A stretch of 64,000 bases of DNA from Rhabdornis inornatus. Taxonomy: Eukaryota > Chordata > Aves > Passeriformes > Rhabdornithidae. Location of the stretch: assembly GCA_013397075.1 (NCBI GenBank), contig VWZS01007725.1, positions 476,710-540,709 of the forward strand, in the 5' to 3' direction. The notes below the pieces were generated by a model that did not search any database, was not told where the DNA came from, and saw only the letters and a program-made list of their open reading frames with translations. This document shows, one piece after another, positions 49,701-59,829 of this stretch. The translations under genes and the position numbers were made by a program. Position 1 is the first letter of the stretch. Each line of letters begins with the position of its first letter.

Positions 49701-51283
49701 TTTCTGGTGTCACGCAGGGTTGTCCTAAGAGCTTCTATGAAACAAATGGTAAAATCACAGTGCATTTCATTGCCTCCTGTTACAGTCTGTCTCCTGGAAA
49801 TCTTGCTTTCCCTGCTCCTGTCCTCAATCCCACCATCCAAGCTGAGTAGTTTTCTGCTGTCCCCTCTTCCAATCAAATACACTTGAGGTTTCACACCTCC
49901 TTCCCCTCAGTGTGGCAGAGCTGGTCCTTACAAATCTGTCCTAGGTGTTCAGATGCACATTTTTGCCCTCCCCAAAGTCAGAAAATAGGCTGATTTTAGT
50001 TAGTTGTATGAGTCTGGACATTGTGAACATTTCCCACTTGATAAAACCTCTCTGCACTTTCTGCACCTGGAGAGGGTATGGACACTGAAGACCTGGGAAA
50101 TGCTTGTGTTATGTGAGTTTCTTCTGGTTTCTTCAGATTGTTGATTGATTTACAGCCAATATTCTTATGGGCAAGTGGGTGGAAGAGGTTTTTTGGACAA
50201 GGAGAAAACCAGATACCTGAAGCTGGTTAAGAAAATATTTCCCCCCCATTAGTTAATATGATATGTATTTAATATCACTTAGTATGATTTAAGTTGACAA
50301 GAAAGACTTGCTGCAGGAAAACAGAAATATTCACATCTGTCACTGTAACTAACAGGGACTTTCTCTAAGCACAGCCCAGAAAGTCAGGTGCATTTGTTTT
50401 CATTGCTGTTGGATCTTTCACCAAAAGCATTTGGTTCCCCAGCAGGATTTCCTGCTCTGGCTTCCATGAGATTAATTGTTTCAAAAGCTGGAGTGGATGG
50501 AAAGTTGTGATGGCTAAATCCATATACAGCTAGCACTAATTCTCCATGCAGGAAAAGCTGATATTTTGAGCAATGCCATGTATTTCTGTGCAATCTAATA
50601 TTTCCTTCAGCTGTTACTTATTTTTACTTTATTCGGTCATTATTCAACACATTAAGGGAGGACAGGAAGAGGTTCCATGCTGCTGTTGATTGATACCTTT
50701 TCCTTTATAGTCTTCTCATAGCAATTTTTTGAGTTTCATTGTCACACTCACAAACATCAACATGCAGACACAGATCAGACTTCTCCGAAGCCAGGGCAGG
50801 TGTTTGAGTCCCTGCAATCGAAAGGAGGAGATTTTGCTTTGTGTCATTCACTGCTACTCCTAACTTTGGTCACAAAGAGTGGGATTTAGGATCAAGTTTC
50901 TCTCTGCAGTCCTGACTGATTGAAGAATATATTTGAGAGATTTCAGCTGAGACTGGTTTTCTTTTCTTGGCTTCTTCATTGTCCAATGAAGATTTCATTG
51001 GAAAACTAGTTAAGTATATCTCTTCTTCAGCTGGAGCTGTAGCAACCACACAGCCATAAATTCCTGTGTAGCAGACAGAGGCTCACGAGATCCATGGAGT
51101 CATGCCCACTTTGTCAAGCTCTGGACATCCTGAGAGGAGATGGAAAGTCAGCATTTGCCTTGACTGCATACTTGGCTGATTTAACACCATGAATCTCTGC
51201 TGGGCTCTGCAGGAATAGTTTGGCTGGCTACAAACCAATGCCCAGAGAAAGTACAGCTATGGGAGCAGAATAGGAGAAGACAG
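46782..51283. other. unique non-coding DNA
   Basis: Holds a 194-codon open frame on the minus strand (47195-47779) without a known domain, and the MIR at about 47836. The rest is ordinary AT-rich sequence with no recognised gene, RNA or repeat. Confidence 0.55.
47836..47895 (+). repeat. MIR-like ancient SINE remnant (core region)
   Basis: The segment reads gctctgccattgacttg, a short diverged part, then caggcaagtcacttaatctt, which is the MIR core order (gctctgccactgacttgctgtgtgacc ... gcaagtcacttaacctc). The tail beyond 47895 is not recognisable. Confidence 0.65.
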
Positions 51284-51420
51284 TAGTGGTGGTTTAACCC
51301 AGCAGGCAGTAAAACACCACACAGCTGCTTGACAGGCTCTCAGACACAAATACACACACATGTCTGGGGAGAAAACTGGGAACAAAAAGTACAGGACAAC
51401 AGTAAAATCATATATACTGC
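51284..51420 (-). mobile_element. worn ERVL-type LTR end fragment
   Basis: The string tggtggtttaacccagcagg, then aaaacaccacacagctgct and ggggagaaaactgggaac, follows the order of a very common bird ERVL-type LTR seen in reverse orientation. The middle has lost the usual C-rich part and gained a CA-rich run. The copy fades out near 51420; no second end or duplication is seen. Confidence 0.65.
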
Positions 51421-54400
51421 ACTGCAGTGTGGATGACAACTGTCAGAATAGCAGACCTCTACTACATTTTTTCCCCTAATTCCTAATCTTTTCCTAGCAT
51501 TGAGCCAGAGTTTATAGTCTGGGTCAGCCCTATTTCTACATAATGTTTAACCATGATTCCCTCTCACTGATTATCTTACAGCTCAGTTTCAGCTGCTTTG
51601 CTGGGCAGCATGAAGCTCTTCCACATGGTCTGTGGACACCATTAAAATGTGACATGAGCCTGGTGCTTTCAGCCCAGAGGGATTTGACCCCCTTTCAGCA
51701 GAAGGCTGAGGCACAGCAGCAGCCCCTGGCTCTCCCCAGCCTCATGGTGCAAAGAGGAGCTCTGCACAGGGAGCCTCAGCCTGCACACTTCATGCAAGCT
51801 TGGATGAGATCCATGTTGCAGTGCAGTACAGATTCATAGTTCATTCAGGGCATGTTCCTCTCTGCCACCCCTGCAATTTGAGCAGCAAGTTTTTAATCCC
51901 TCACTAATTATTATTAGGTATTCCTTGTCTTGCTTTGTTCAAACCAGGAGGTTGGGGGTGGCTGTAGTCCACCATCCTGTGTTTGGGAGAGCCCTCTGGA
52001 GGACTGCAGGACAGAATTGTTGGCCAGGGGCATCTCAGGGCATAAGCCACAGAGAGGCTGACTGAGGCACTTTGTTCAAGCTCCTTCACTGCATTAGCTC
52101 TGGGACACCAATGGAAATAAAACAGAGCAAGCTTCAGTGCAGTTCTCATTGCTCCAGGTTTTAAACATTGCAATGTACGCCTGAGCTACCTTGTGCTGGT
52201 GCTCTCTGGACATGCCCTCATTGAAAGAGATAATCGTGTTTTGTTTAAGTTAATTTCTGAAGTTTAAAAGCCCATTTATATCTGTCCAGTTTACTGAATT
52301 GAACCTCTGCACAGTAGCATATTCAGTTTCTGCTGTAACCTGCTACTGCTGCTTTTAGCTGTAGCTGTAACCACAGAAATAGCAGCCAAAAAAAAAAAAA
52401 GAAGAACGCCAACCACCAACACTCTACTCACTTCATTTTTTTTCCTTTTTTTTTTTTTTTCCCAGTGACACTGGCTGCACTGTTCATTGGGAAGAGGGTT
52501 TGGGCAAGGCATATGACTGTGCTGTCTTCCTCAGCTGAGAGAGGAATTGAAATTCTCTTTGGCTTTGCTGAAATCACTCAATTGCTGAGAACATCAGTAG
52601 AAATGAAGTAGCTTTTTCTCTTCCCCTCTCACCGATGGCAAACTTCAGAGAACGTCAGGCTCATGGGTGTTTGTGTGGATTATTTTCATGACACTGAAAA
52701 GGGTAGAGCCTGTCTCACTGCAACCAGCTGGAAATACAGCAGCCTCTCTGAAAAGGATATGACTTTGCTGCCATCAATATATAGATTTGGTAGCAGCCAA
52801 CCTGTTCTTCAACAGTGCCAGCAGCACTAACCCAAGAAGCCGAGTGCTCTGAGAGAAGCATGGCCATGCCCTGGGCAGTGCAGAGCACCAGGGGCTCAGG
52901 CAGCCACCCCATCTCTGCTGGGACGCTGCTGCCTCCCCCGGGGGGCTCACAGAGGGGACAGGCTGCAACTGAGAGCATTTGGAAACTGAGAGTAGGACTC
53001 ACAGGCTGGAGTTCCTGGGAGCCCATGGTGCAGAAGAGCAGGAACCGTCCTTCCATGGCCAATCTCTGCAAGAAGAGGCCAAGACACCACCTGAAAACCT
53101 TTGGTCTGAGGGGTTTGGCCAGCAGTCTGCAGGGCTCCTTGGGCTGCTTCTCCTGAACTGATTGTGGTAGTAATAAAAGCTCCAGCTGCAAATTCAAGGC
53201 ACTGCTCCTTTCTGTCTGTGGACACTGGGATGAGGTGCTGGTCTGAAAGATTTCTTTAGTAAAGAGAGAGGCCAACTGGCTTGTCTTTCTCTGCAGTGGC
53301 TCAGAGAATTGGAATGGGCTTTCTCCATACCACACTAAGCTGATTTGGTACCTCTCCAGGACTAAATTTCTTGCAAAAGACACCTCTGGATATAGTTTCT
53401 GTTGGAGGCAGACACCATGCTTCCTTGATAGACCTCCTAGACATTATGGGTCAGTGGCTGTCTGATTCTAGCAGGGCTGGAATTTTCTAATGCAGACGTA
53501 ATTCAATTAGGGCACCCAGAGGATTGGAGAAAAGCCTTTATTATTTTAGTCAAAATAAAAATAGTATCTCAGGCTTCCTAGAATAGTGAAAACACAGAGT
53601 ATCATGAACAAGAGCTGGACTAAAAATATTTATATGCCTTTTCAGCCAGGGTTTCCATGAAATAGAAGCTGTTTGAATTGGATTTGACCAGCCCTGTCAT
53701 GTTCAGACGTATGCAATTACTTCTCTGTGCTTAAAATTGCAGTAACAGACCTGAATTTGACTTTGTGGCAGTGTGTACAGGGTACAGCCTCACTAATGGT
53801 ATTTAGCTGATGATGGTTATTTTAACCTCCTTCAGTAAACAAGAAGCTCTGTTTTTAGTCATGACCTATAACTTCAACTAGACATGGTCAGTGAGGATGG
53901 CACCTAAGTCACACAGGTTTCTTTGAAAATGTCATTCCATACTGTTATCTTTGTTCATTTTTCTCTTTCCCCAGGGCCAGGCTGCTTTGCTGTAGAGTCA
54001 GCAATGTATTTCAGGATGGTCTGGTTATGCTGTCAGGACATAGGGTGCTGAGGGGAGAAAGGATAGACTCAAGCTTCCCTGATGTGAGAGGGACAAGAAC
54101 AAGCAGGACCTCTGTCCATGCCTATAACACAGGGTTTTAAGGAGAAAAAGAAGTTTCTGAGCATGTTCATTCTGTGGTTGAGTAGACTTCTATAGAGCCA
54201 TTGTGATATTGCAGATACAGTTCTTCCCTCGAGAGATAAACAGCTTAAGGAAAGAGAGGGAAAAATTCTCACCTCCAGAGGACACTAGAAATGCATGGGG
54301 TTTTGTTTGTGCTTGAAATGCTCTAACTCCTCATTTCCAGCCACCATCATCAGACTGTAAGAACAAGCACTGAATGTGAGAGTCCCTGCACCGTGCAAAG

Positions 54401-57400
54401 CCTCACTCACAGGAGATCTGTGTGACACAGCAGACAAATTCCTTCACTCCATCTCCTCCCCCTGAGCTGTGGTCCCTGGCAAGCCAGAGCAGCTGTGCAT
54501 TGAACTGCTGTGCTCTGCCACATGATGGGCATGACCCTGGTGGGGATCTGCTGCAGAGATTTACTGAGTTTCCTTGGGATACAAGGTCCTTGGTTGCTTC
54601 CCATCTCAGCCATCACTTTTTCTTTGTACAACCCTGACCACAGCTGGTACCGAGGTGCAGGGCAGAGCCAACCAGTTGCTTTGGGCAGCAGGGACAAAAG
54701 CTGTGGCTTTCTTCCGTGGGTATGCAAGAAACAGCAGAGCAGGAGGCAAACACTGACCATGCTCTTGTGGGAGGCTTGACAAGTTTGCTGCTCTTGCTGT
54801 TGAAGGAATTCCACAACTCCCATCATTGTGCCAAGGTCAATTGGCTTTCCAGTGTGTATCTGTAAATCACATCTCTTCCTCAGGCAAGCACTTCAATCAG
54901 GCATCATCAGAAAGCAAGCTCCCACCTGGGAACAGTATATAAACTAATGAAATATAAATGCCTGGTACAAAAGACAATACAGTCCCTAGTTGCCACCACT
55001 GAATAAAAAGTTTGATGGGAGTTTCCATCCTACCAACAGCATTTCCAGTAGATGCAGACAGAGGGTTGTCTTTAGAGCCTGTAATTTGGTTTGCTTCCAT
55101 CACCACTAGTGCTTTTAAAAGAAAAAAGCTGCTGCTTTTTGCTTCATTTTATTTTTAAATTGTGGCAGAAAGAAAGTTAAAGGAATGTTTTCTTGAAATA
55201 TATTTTGACAGAGGCCAGCATGTCAAAATGAGAAGAGACAGCCCAGTTTTTAGTTCCTTGGTCTTTAGGAAGATTTCTGAGGAGATGAGGAGATAATTGG
55301 GAAAGGGTCCCTGGGAAGTCATTGGCCAGGTTACAATATTGACTACTCAGAATCAGATGCTGTGTGCACTGTTCTAACCCTTAGCACATTTTTTCTGATG
55401 AGGTATAAGAACTTGATTAACTTTAGGCAATGTACACTCTCATACCCACCAAATGAGTGGGATTGCTCAGGGTGTGGAATGTCTTTCGGGTTGGCTGCTG
55501 TTGTTTCCCTGCCCTGTCCTGAGACCAAGGAAATTTCTCAATACATCAGTGCTACTTTGTTTGAACAAGTGGCAAAATCTGGCTGCAGATTTAAAAGAGA
55601 TACACCCAGTATCTTGTTATATTCTATGTAAATAGTAATCTCCAGTTACCTCTCCAGAGGTATTTAATTCATTTTTACCTTTTATCCAACCTGTGTCTTT
55701 TATATACTGACCTTGCCAATATTTAGTCCAGCACTCAATGGTGAATAGTCCACCCCAGCACGGTTCTCTGCTGCTGTGAAGTAAGGCTCTTGTGTATCAG
55801 TCCAAAGTGAGCTTAAACACTAGTGCATTTATGAAATAATATTTGAAAAGTCACATTCTGCAGGTGCAAAGGAATGATGGAAAATCAGTGCATTGGTTGA
55901 GAAAGCAAGTATTCCAGCTTGGTGCTCTCAGCAGAAACTGGTGCTCTGCTTATCTTTCAGAGGAAAATATCATGGGTCCCTGTTTTGACAAGGATGGTTC
56001 AGATAAGGTGTTAGGAAAAATTTTTGAGGGTTTGTAAATCTGGAAAGGATTGCTTGGCAAGATTTTAGGTGTCCATCTTGGGGAAACTTGCAGAACAAGC
56101 CCAAGCAGAGGATAGGCTAAGGCTTTGCAAGGTCCCTCTCAGCCAGCACATTACAGTGATGCCATAAAATTTAAAACACAGCATTGATTATCAGGACACA
56201 CAGGGGTCCAAGGAAATCCCAAAGGCAGGGGAATATCTAATGCAGTTCTTAGGAAACAGAGAGGAGATACCCATGGTCATCCCTGGCGCACCTCCCAGCT
56301 GCTGGTCTCTGAGGAAAGCCTGTGCTGTCCCAGTGTCATTTCCCACATCCCTGCCCAAGCAGGTGAGAGTCGGTGACACTCGGTGACACCCGGGGCAGTG
56401 GTGGCACTGTCAGTGCACCCAGGCCACCAGCAGATGGGAGTCACCGGCAGGAGGCCAGGAAAACTGCTTCTGCAGCTGCAGAATAAAACAACTGGGTGCA
56501 AAGTCAAAATATCCTCTAGAACGGCTCTTTTTCACGGGGGCTGGACGACCAGGCCCCCGGGAAGAGTACAACAGATTCCTGAGTTTCCAGCAGAAACTAG
56601 ACGCTGTTTAATTTCTATTCAACATGGTCATCAGACCAAAGCTCAGAGTTAATCTCACTCAGTGGCACCAAGGTCCTGGGAAAAAGCAAAGCATGTGGCA
56701 GAAACCTGCTGAGAAGACAGTAACGAGCACTACTAATGAGCAGGGAGAGAATCAAGCACGCACTGCATCAAAGGCTCAGCATCATTCTGCAGGCAAACTG
56801 CACTTCCTCTTCACCTACAAGTCAGCTGTAGTTCAGACCTTGGCAGTAAAAAATAATTTCCCTCTGCTGCATGTTTTTAGCACCTTTTGATCATTATTTT
56901 TGGTTACCAGTATTAACAGTCATAAATAGCTCCAGCCATGGTCTGAAACACACAGTGGGAGGCACTGTGCAGACAGGGAACAGGGTGGCCCTTCCACGAA
57001 GGGTTCACAGCCTGTCAGGGAAGGAGCCATTGCCATTCTACAGTAAATACTCATTTCTCAGTTCTTCCAATTAACCTGGAAAAGCAACAGATTAAGACAC
57101 CAGGGAGCAGTGCTTGCCACACTCGTTTCACATGTGCTGCTGAGCAGTTGTATTTTCATTTGTGCTTTGTGCATCTGCTGTTCTCCAGCCACCAGTGGTG
57201 CCTGGGGAGGGAGAGAAGGGCTTCTGCAAAGCAGACTGAATCTGATGATTCCGTCAGAAATAAGCTTGGGATCATAATCTGACACTCCGACAGCTTCATC
57301 TTGTGCCCCTCTATACATCTGTGGTGGCCTTCTCAAGCAAGCACTGGTCACTGTTGTCTGCCTTTATGGGCTGGGGGTGCTCTTTTCTGCATGGTGGGGC

Positions 57401-57565
57401 TGCAGGGGAAGGGGGATGGTACAAGGGAGCAGCATGTGTGATCAGGAGGTCTATCACACACTCGGGGACAGGCAACAGCAAAGGTCTGACCTCCCAACAG
57501 CCAGTGCCATTGCCAGCAGCCAGCTGTTATCATAATGTACCTCTTCCCCCAGGAAAATGGGTTCG
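51421..57565. other. unique non-coding DNA
   Basis: No recognised gene. It holds the A13 and T15 runs (52388-52400 and 52446-52460) and the longest open frame of the window (222 codons, minus, 52715-53383), which matches no known family and is discussed in the findings. From about 56380 CpG sites become a little more frequent. Confidence 0.55.
52388..52460. repeat. A13 run and T8-CC-T15 run, inverted homopolymers
   Basis: A13 at 52388-52400 and T8 CC T15 at 52436-52460 face each other across 35 bases. They could pair as a weak hairpin but are most simply two independent homopolymer runs. Confidence 0.8.
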
Positions 57566-57619
57566 TCCTTCTAAAAGGGGTTTTCTCCTTCTAAAAGGGA
57601 TTTGTCCTTTGAAAAAGGC
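57566..57619 (+). repeat. short tandem repeat, about 20 bp x 3
   Basis: tccttctaaaagggg at 57566, tccttctaaaaggga at 57586 and tcctttgaaaaagg at 57605 give three copies with a period of 20 then 19 bases. The third copy is diverged. It is a small local duplication with no function evident. Confidence 0.85.
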
Positions 57620-59100
57620 AGCATTTGCAGCTGAGTCCACATAGGAATCCTATGAAATCCTCATGGTGTGCCGCCATTTTTAGCCCCGTGGATCTGAGCA
57701 TCATGTCCACCTCAGGCTGAAACCAGCCCTGCATGTGTGATGTGCTCACAGATGGCCCTGCCCCAAGAGATGAAATACAGACAGCAGGCAGCAGGACTCA
57801 ACAGGTCCTGCTCAGTGCCTGAGTTTCTACTGGGACGTTTTTACTGTATTTTCTTTAAAGGGAATTTCCAACTATGGGTAAAGTTTGGTTATTTCTATTG
57901 TTTTTATTCCTCCTGCTGAACTCAGAGAAGCTGGGCTAAAGGAATGATTATTTTCCCTAGCTCCTCTGGGAGCCTTGAGCTAGATTTTCTGGTGTTTTTG
58001 GTGCTGGGAGACACAAATAATGAAAAATTCACCAACAGTCTTGAGCACTCCTTCCATCTCCTGAAAAGCAACTCCAAGGGGGTTCCCACTGCACAGGCTG
58101 GATACACCTTCAGTCATGGAACTCTCTGGCCCCTAGGACAGCAGTACCAGACATCCCTTTTGCTGCCCCTCAGGTCTATCAGCCCATTTTTACATATGAA
58201 ACAGACCCCAAGTCTTTCCACACTCATCAAGGGGCCAAAATTGCTGCACCATTTGCAACAGAGAGCAGGCTGCGTCTGCAGAGCACTGCCAGCCAGCAGT
58301 GCTCCCCCAGCACGATCTCTTGCTCCCCAGGGGCTGGGGTCACAGTCCCTCCCTGCACATATCGAACAGGCCCAGGGCTGTGCTGCCCAGCCTCTTCAGC
58401 TGTTACTGCACACACTGCTGTGCCCTTGCAAGGAGGGATATCAGCATCTCAGTTGTGGTCTCATTTCTATTGCCCCTCTCCAGAGCCTCCAACAGGGACA
58501 TCAAAGAGCTGTTTAATTCATGCTCATAGCCCAACACAGCCTGCAAGGTGCTGCGTGTGTTCTTATTTCATTCCAGCTTCCTTCACTACAATGTGATTCT
58601 CCTTCTGGTTTCCTCTGCCCTAAGTGAGGGCAGAATGAAGCCCATCATGTGCACATACTCATGCTCTCTTTGTCATTCCCAGTGGCTCCTCCTTGAGCTG
58701 TCTTTTTCTTCAAGTAAGTGTGTTGGGGCTGAAGAGAAGCAGTGAATGAGTGCTGTCAGTGGAATCCAGCTCTTGGCCTGGCTAATTTGGCAGGTGGCCT
58801 TTGAGCAGATCTCGAGTGTTTTACAGAGCTGGGTGAAAAGCATTGCTGCTATTTCAAAACTGGGGCAACAGAAGCTCTGGGCTGGTTCTGCCTGTGATTA
58901 CGGAGCCTGGGGGATAGAGGATGCAGTAGGAGAACTTTGTGCTCTCACTTTCCAAAAGCATGCCGAGAGTAATAGAAAATTATGTCCTCCTTCTACACAG
59001 ATTTATTGCTTGAGGTGGAATTAGTCAAAAGCTTTACTGCTTTCAGTAAAAAAACTGCAGGGCCGGGGGTAGCCAAAAGAATATCAAAAAAAAGAGAAGA
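57620..59100. other. unique DNA upstream of the CpG island
   Basis: No recognised gene or repeat. A 190-codon open frame (plus, 57944-58516) has no known domain and no coding-like base pattern that I can see. GC content rises gradually towards the island. Confidence 0.5.
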
Positions 59101-59101
59101 G

Positions 59102-59135
59102 GTGTATTTTAAGGCCACGTGTATTTTAAGGCCAT
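59102..59135 (+). repeat. 17-bp tandem duplication that forms a CACGTG site
   Basis: gtgtattttaaggccac at 59102-59118 is repeated as gtgtattttaaggccat at 59119-59135 (16 of 17 bases equal). The junction makes the palindromic E-box CACGTG at 59116-59121, about 90 bases upstream of the CpG island. Confidence 0.95.
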
Positions 59136-59349
59136 GAAACTTTGTGATGCTTCCTAAGTATAGACCGTGCAGAGCAAAGTCATCAGGAAGCTCCCGATCC
59201 TGCCACCACATCAGCGACTCCCTTTTCCCCCGGGGGAGTCCTAAAGCCGTGACGGGAGCTGGGCAGGGACGGGCGTACTCCCGAGCGCCGGCAGGGCGCC
59301 GGGACACGGCACCGGGCGAGGAAACTGCCCTGCCCCGAGCCGGGGCTGG

Positions 59350-59351
59350 NN
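59350..59351. other. two undetermined bases (N) in the assembly
   Basis: The only Ns of the window, inside the CpG island. Open frames that cross it contain an unknown residue. Confidence 0.99.
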
Positions 59352-59376
59352 TCGCTCCTGGAGCCGCTCGGGCGTC

Positions 59377-59382
59377 GGGCGG
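59377..59382 (+). promoter_or_regulatory. GC box (Sp1-type site)
   Basis: A perfect GGGCGG core inside the CpG island, upstream of both GTGAGC donor-like sites. It suits a TATA-less promoter; no TATA box is seen nearby. Confidence 0.5.
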
Positions 59383-59530
59383 TCCCCGGAGAGCTGAAGC
59401 TGGGTCCGCCGGTGAGCTCGCCGGTCGCACATCCCTCGGCTGAGCCCGCTGAAGTTCTTCGCTGCGCTCGCCCGCGGGGTGAGCGGCGCTGCCGTCCCGG
59501 CGGTGTTCCGCTGTGACACCCGAGTTTGCT

Positions 59531-59692
59531 TTCTACAGAAATATGTTCTCTGTCACTGTCCTGTCAGGTGTCCCCATGTCTCCTTTCTGCAGAGCCCTTA
59601 TCTCTGTCGCTGTCCTGTCCGCTGTCCCCGTGTCTCCTTTCTGCAGAGCCCTTCTCTCTGTCACCGTCCTGTTCGGTGTCCCCGCGGGGCAC
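59531..59692 (+). repeat. 54-bp tandem repeat, three copies
   Basis: The motif ttctacag / ttctgcag starts at 59531, 59585 and 59639, an exact 54-base period. Each unit carries a cagagccctt-like start (diverged in the first copy), ctctgtcnctgtcctgtc and gtgtccccgtgtct, and ends in a pyrimidine tract running into the next CTGCAG, so each looks like a 3' splice site. The period is a multiple of three and no unit has a stop on the plus strand, so all three plus frames are open from about 59526 to 59843. In one frame this gives an 18-residue Cys/Pro/Arg-rich repeat. It is probably a minisatellite at the island edge, not a protein. Confidence 0.9.
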
Positions 59693-59829
59693 GAAGCCGT
59701 GTCCAGCCCTGTGGATCCCGGAGCGGTGCTCGGCTCCGTGCATCCCTGCCGAGGCTGTGCCGGGGACGGGAAGGGGGAGCTGCTCTGTCCCGCAAGTGCC
59801 GATTTACACCCGCGGTCACCGAAATCCCT

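Larger units (their letters stand above)
59205..59825. promoter_or_regulatory. CpG island, probable promoter
   Basis: About 40 CpG sites fall between 59221 and 59520 and many more up to 59825, while the rest of the window is CpG-poor. A GC box GGGCGG lies at 59377-59382. On the plus strand two GTGAGC donor-like sites follow GCCG at 59412 and CGCGGG at 59479, as expected for a first exon; no comparable donor was seen on the minus strand. A 2-base N gap (59350-59351) shows that the assembly was uncertain here. CpG islands in birds usually mark promoters, often of genes or lncRNAs. The transcript itself is not identified. Confidence 0.75.

Noticed and set aside
57944..58516. 190-codon plus-strand open frame
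   Set aside because: No known domain, Leu/Ser/Gln-rich composition typical of chance frames, and no splice or start context that supports it.
59144..59443. Open frames on both strands across the CpG island
   Set aside because: GC-rich DNA has few stops in any frame. The frames are Arg/Ala/Pro/Gly-rich on both strands and cross two Ns.
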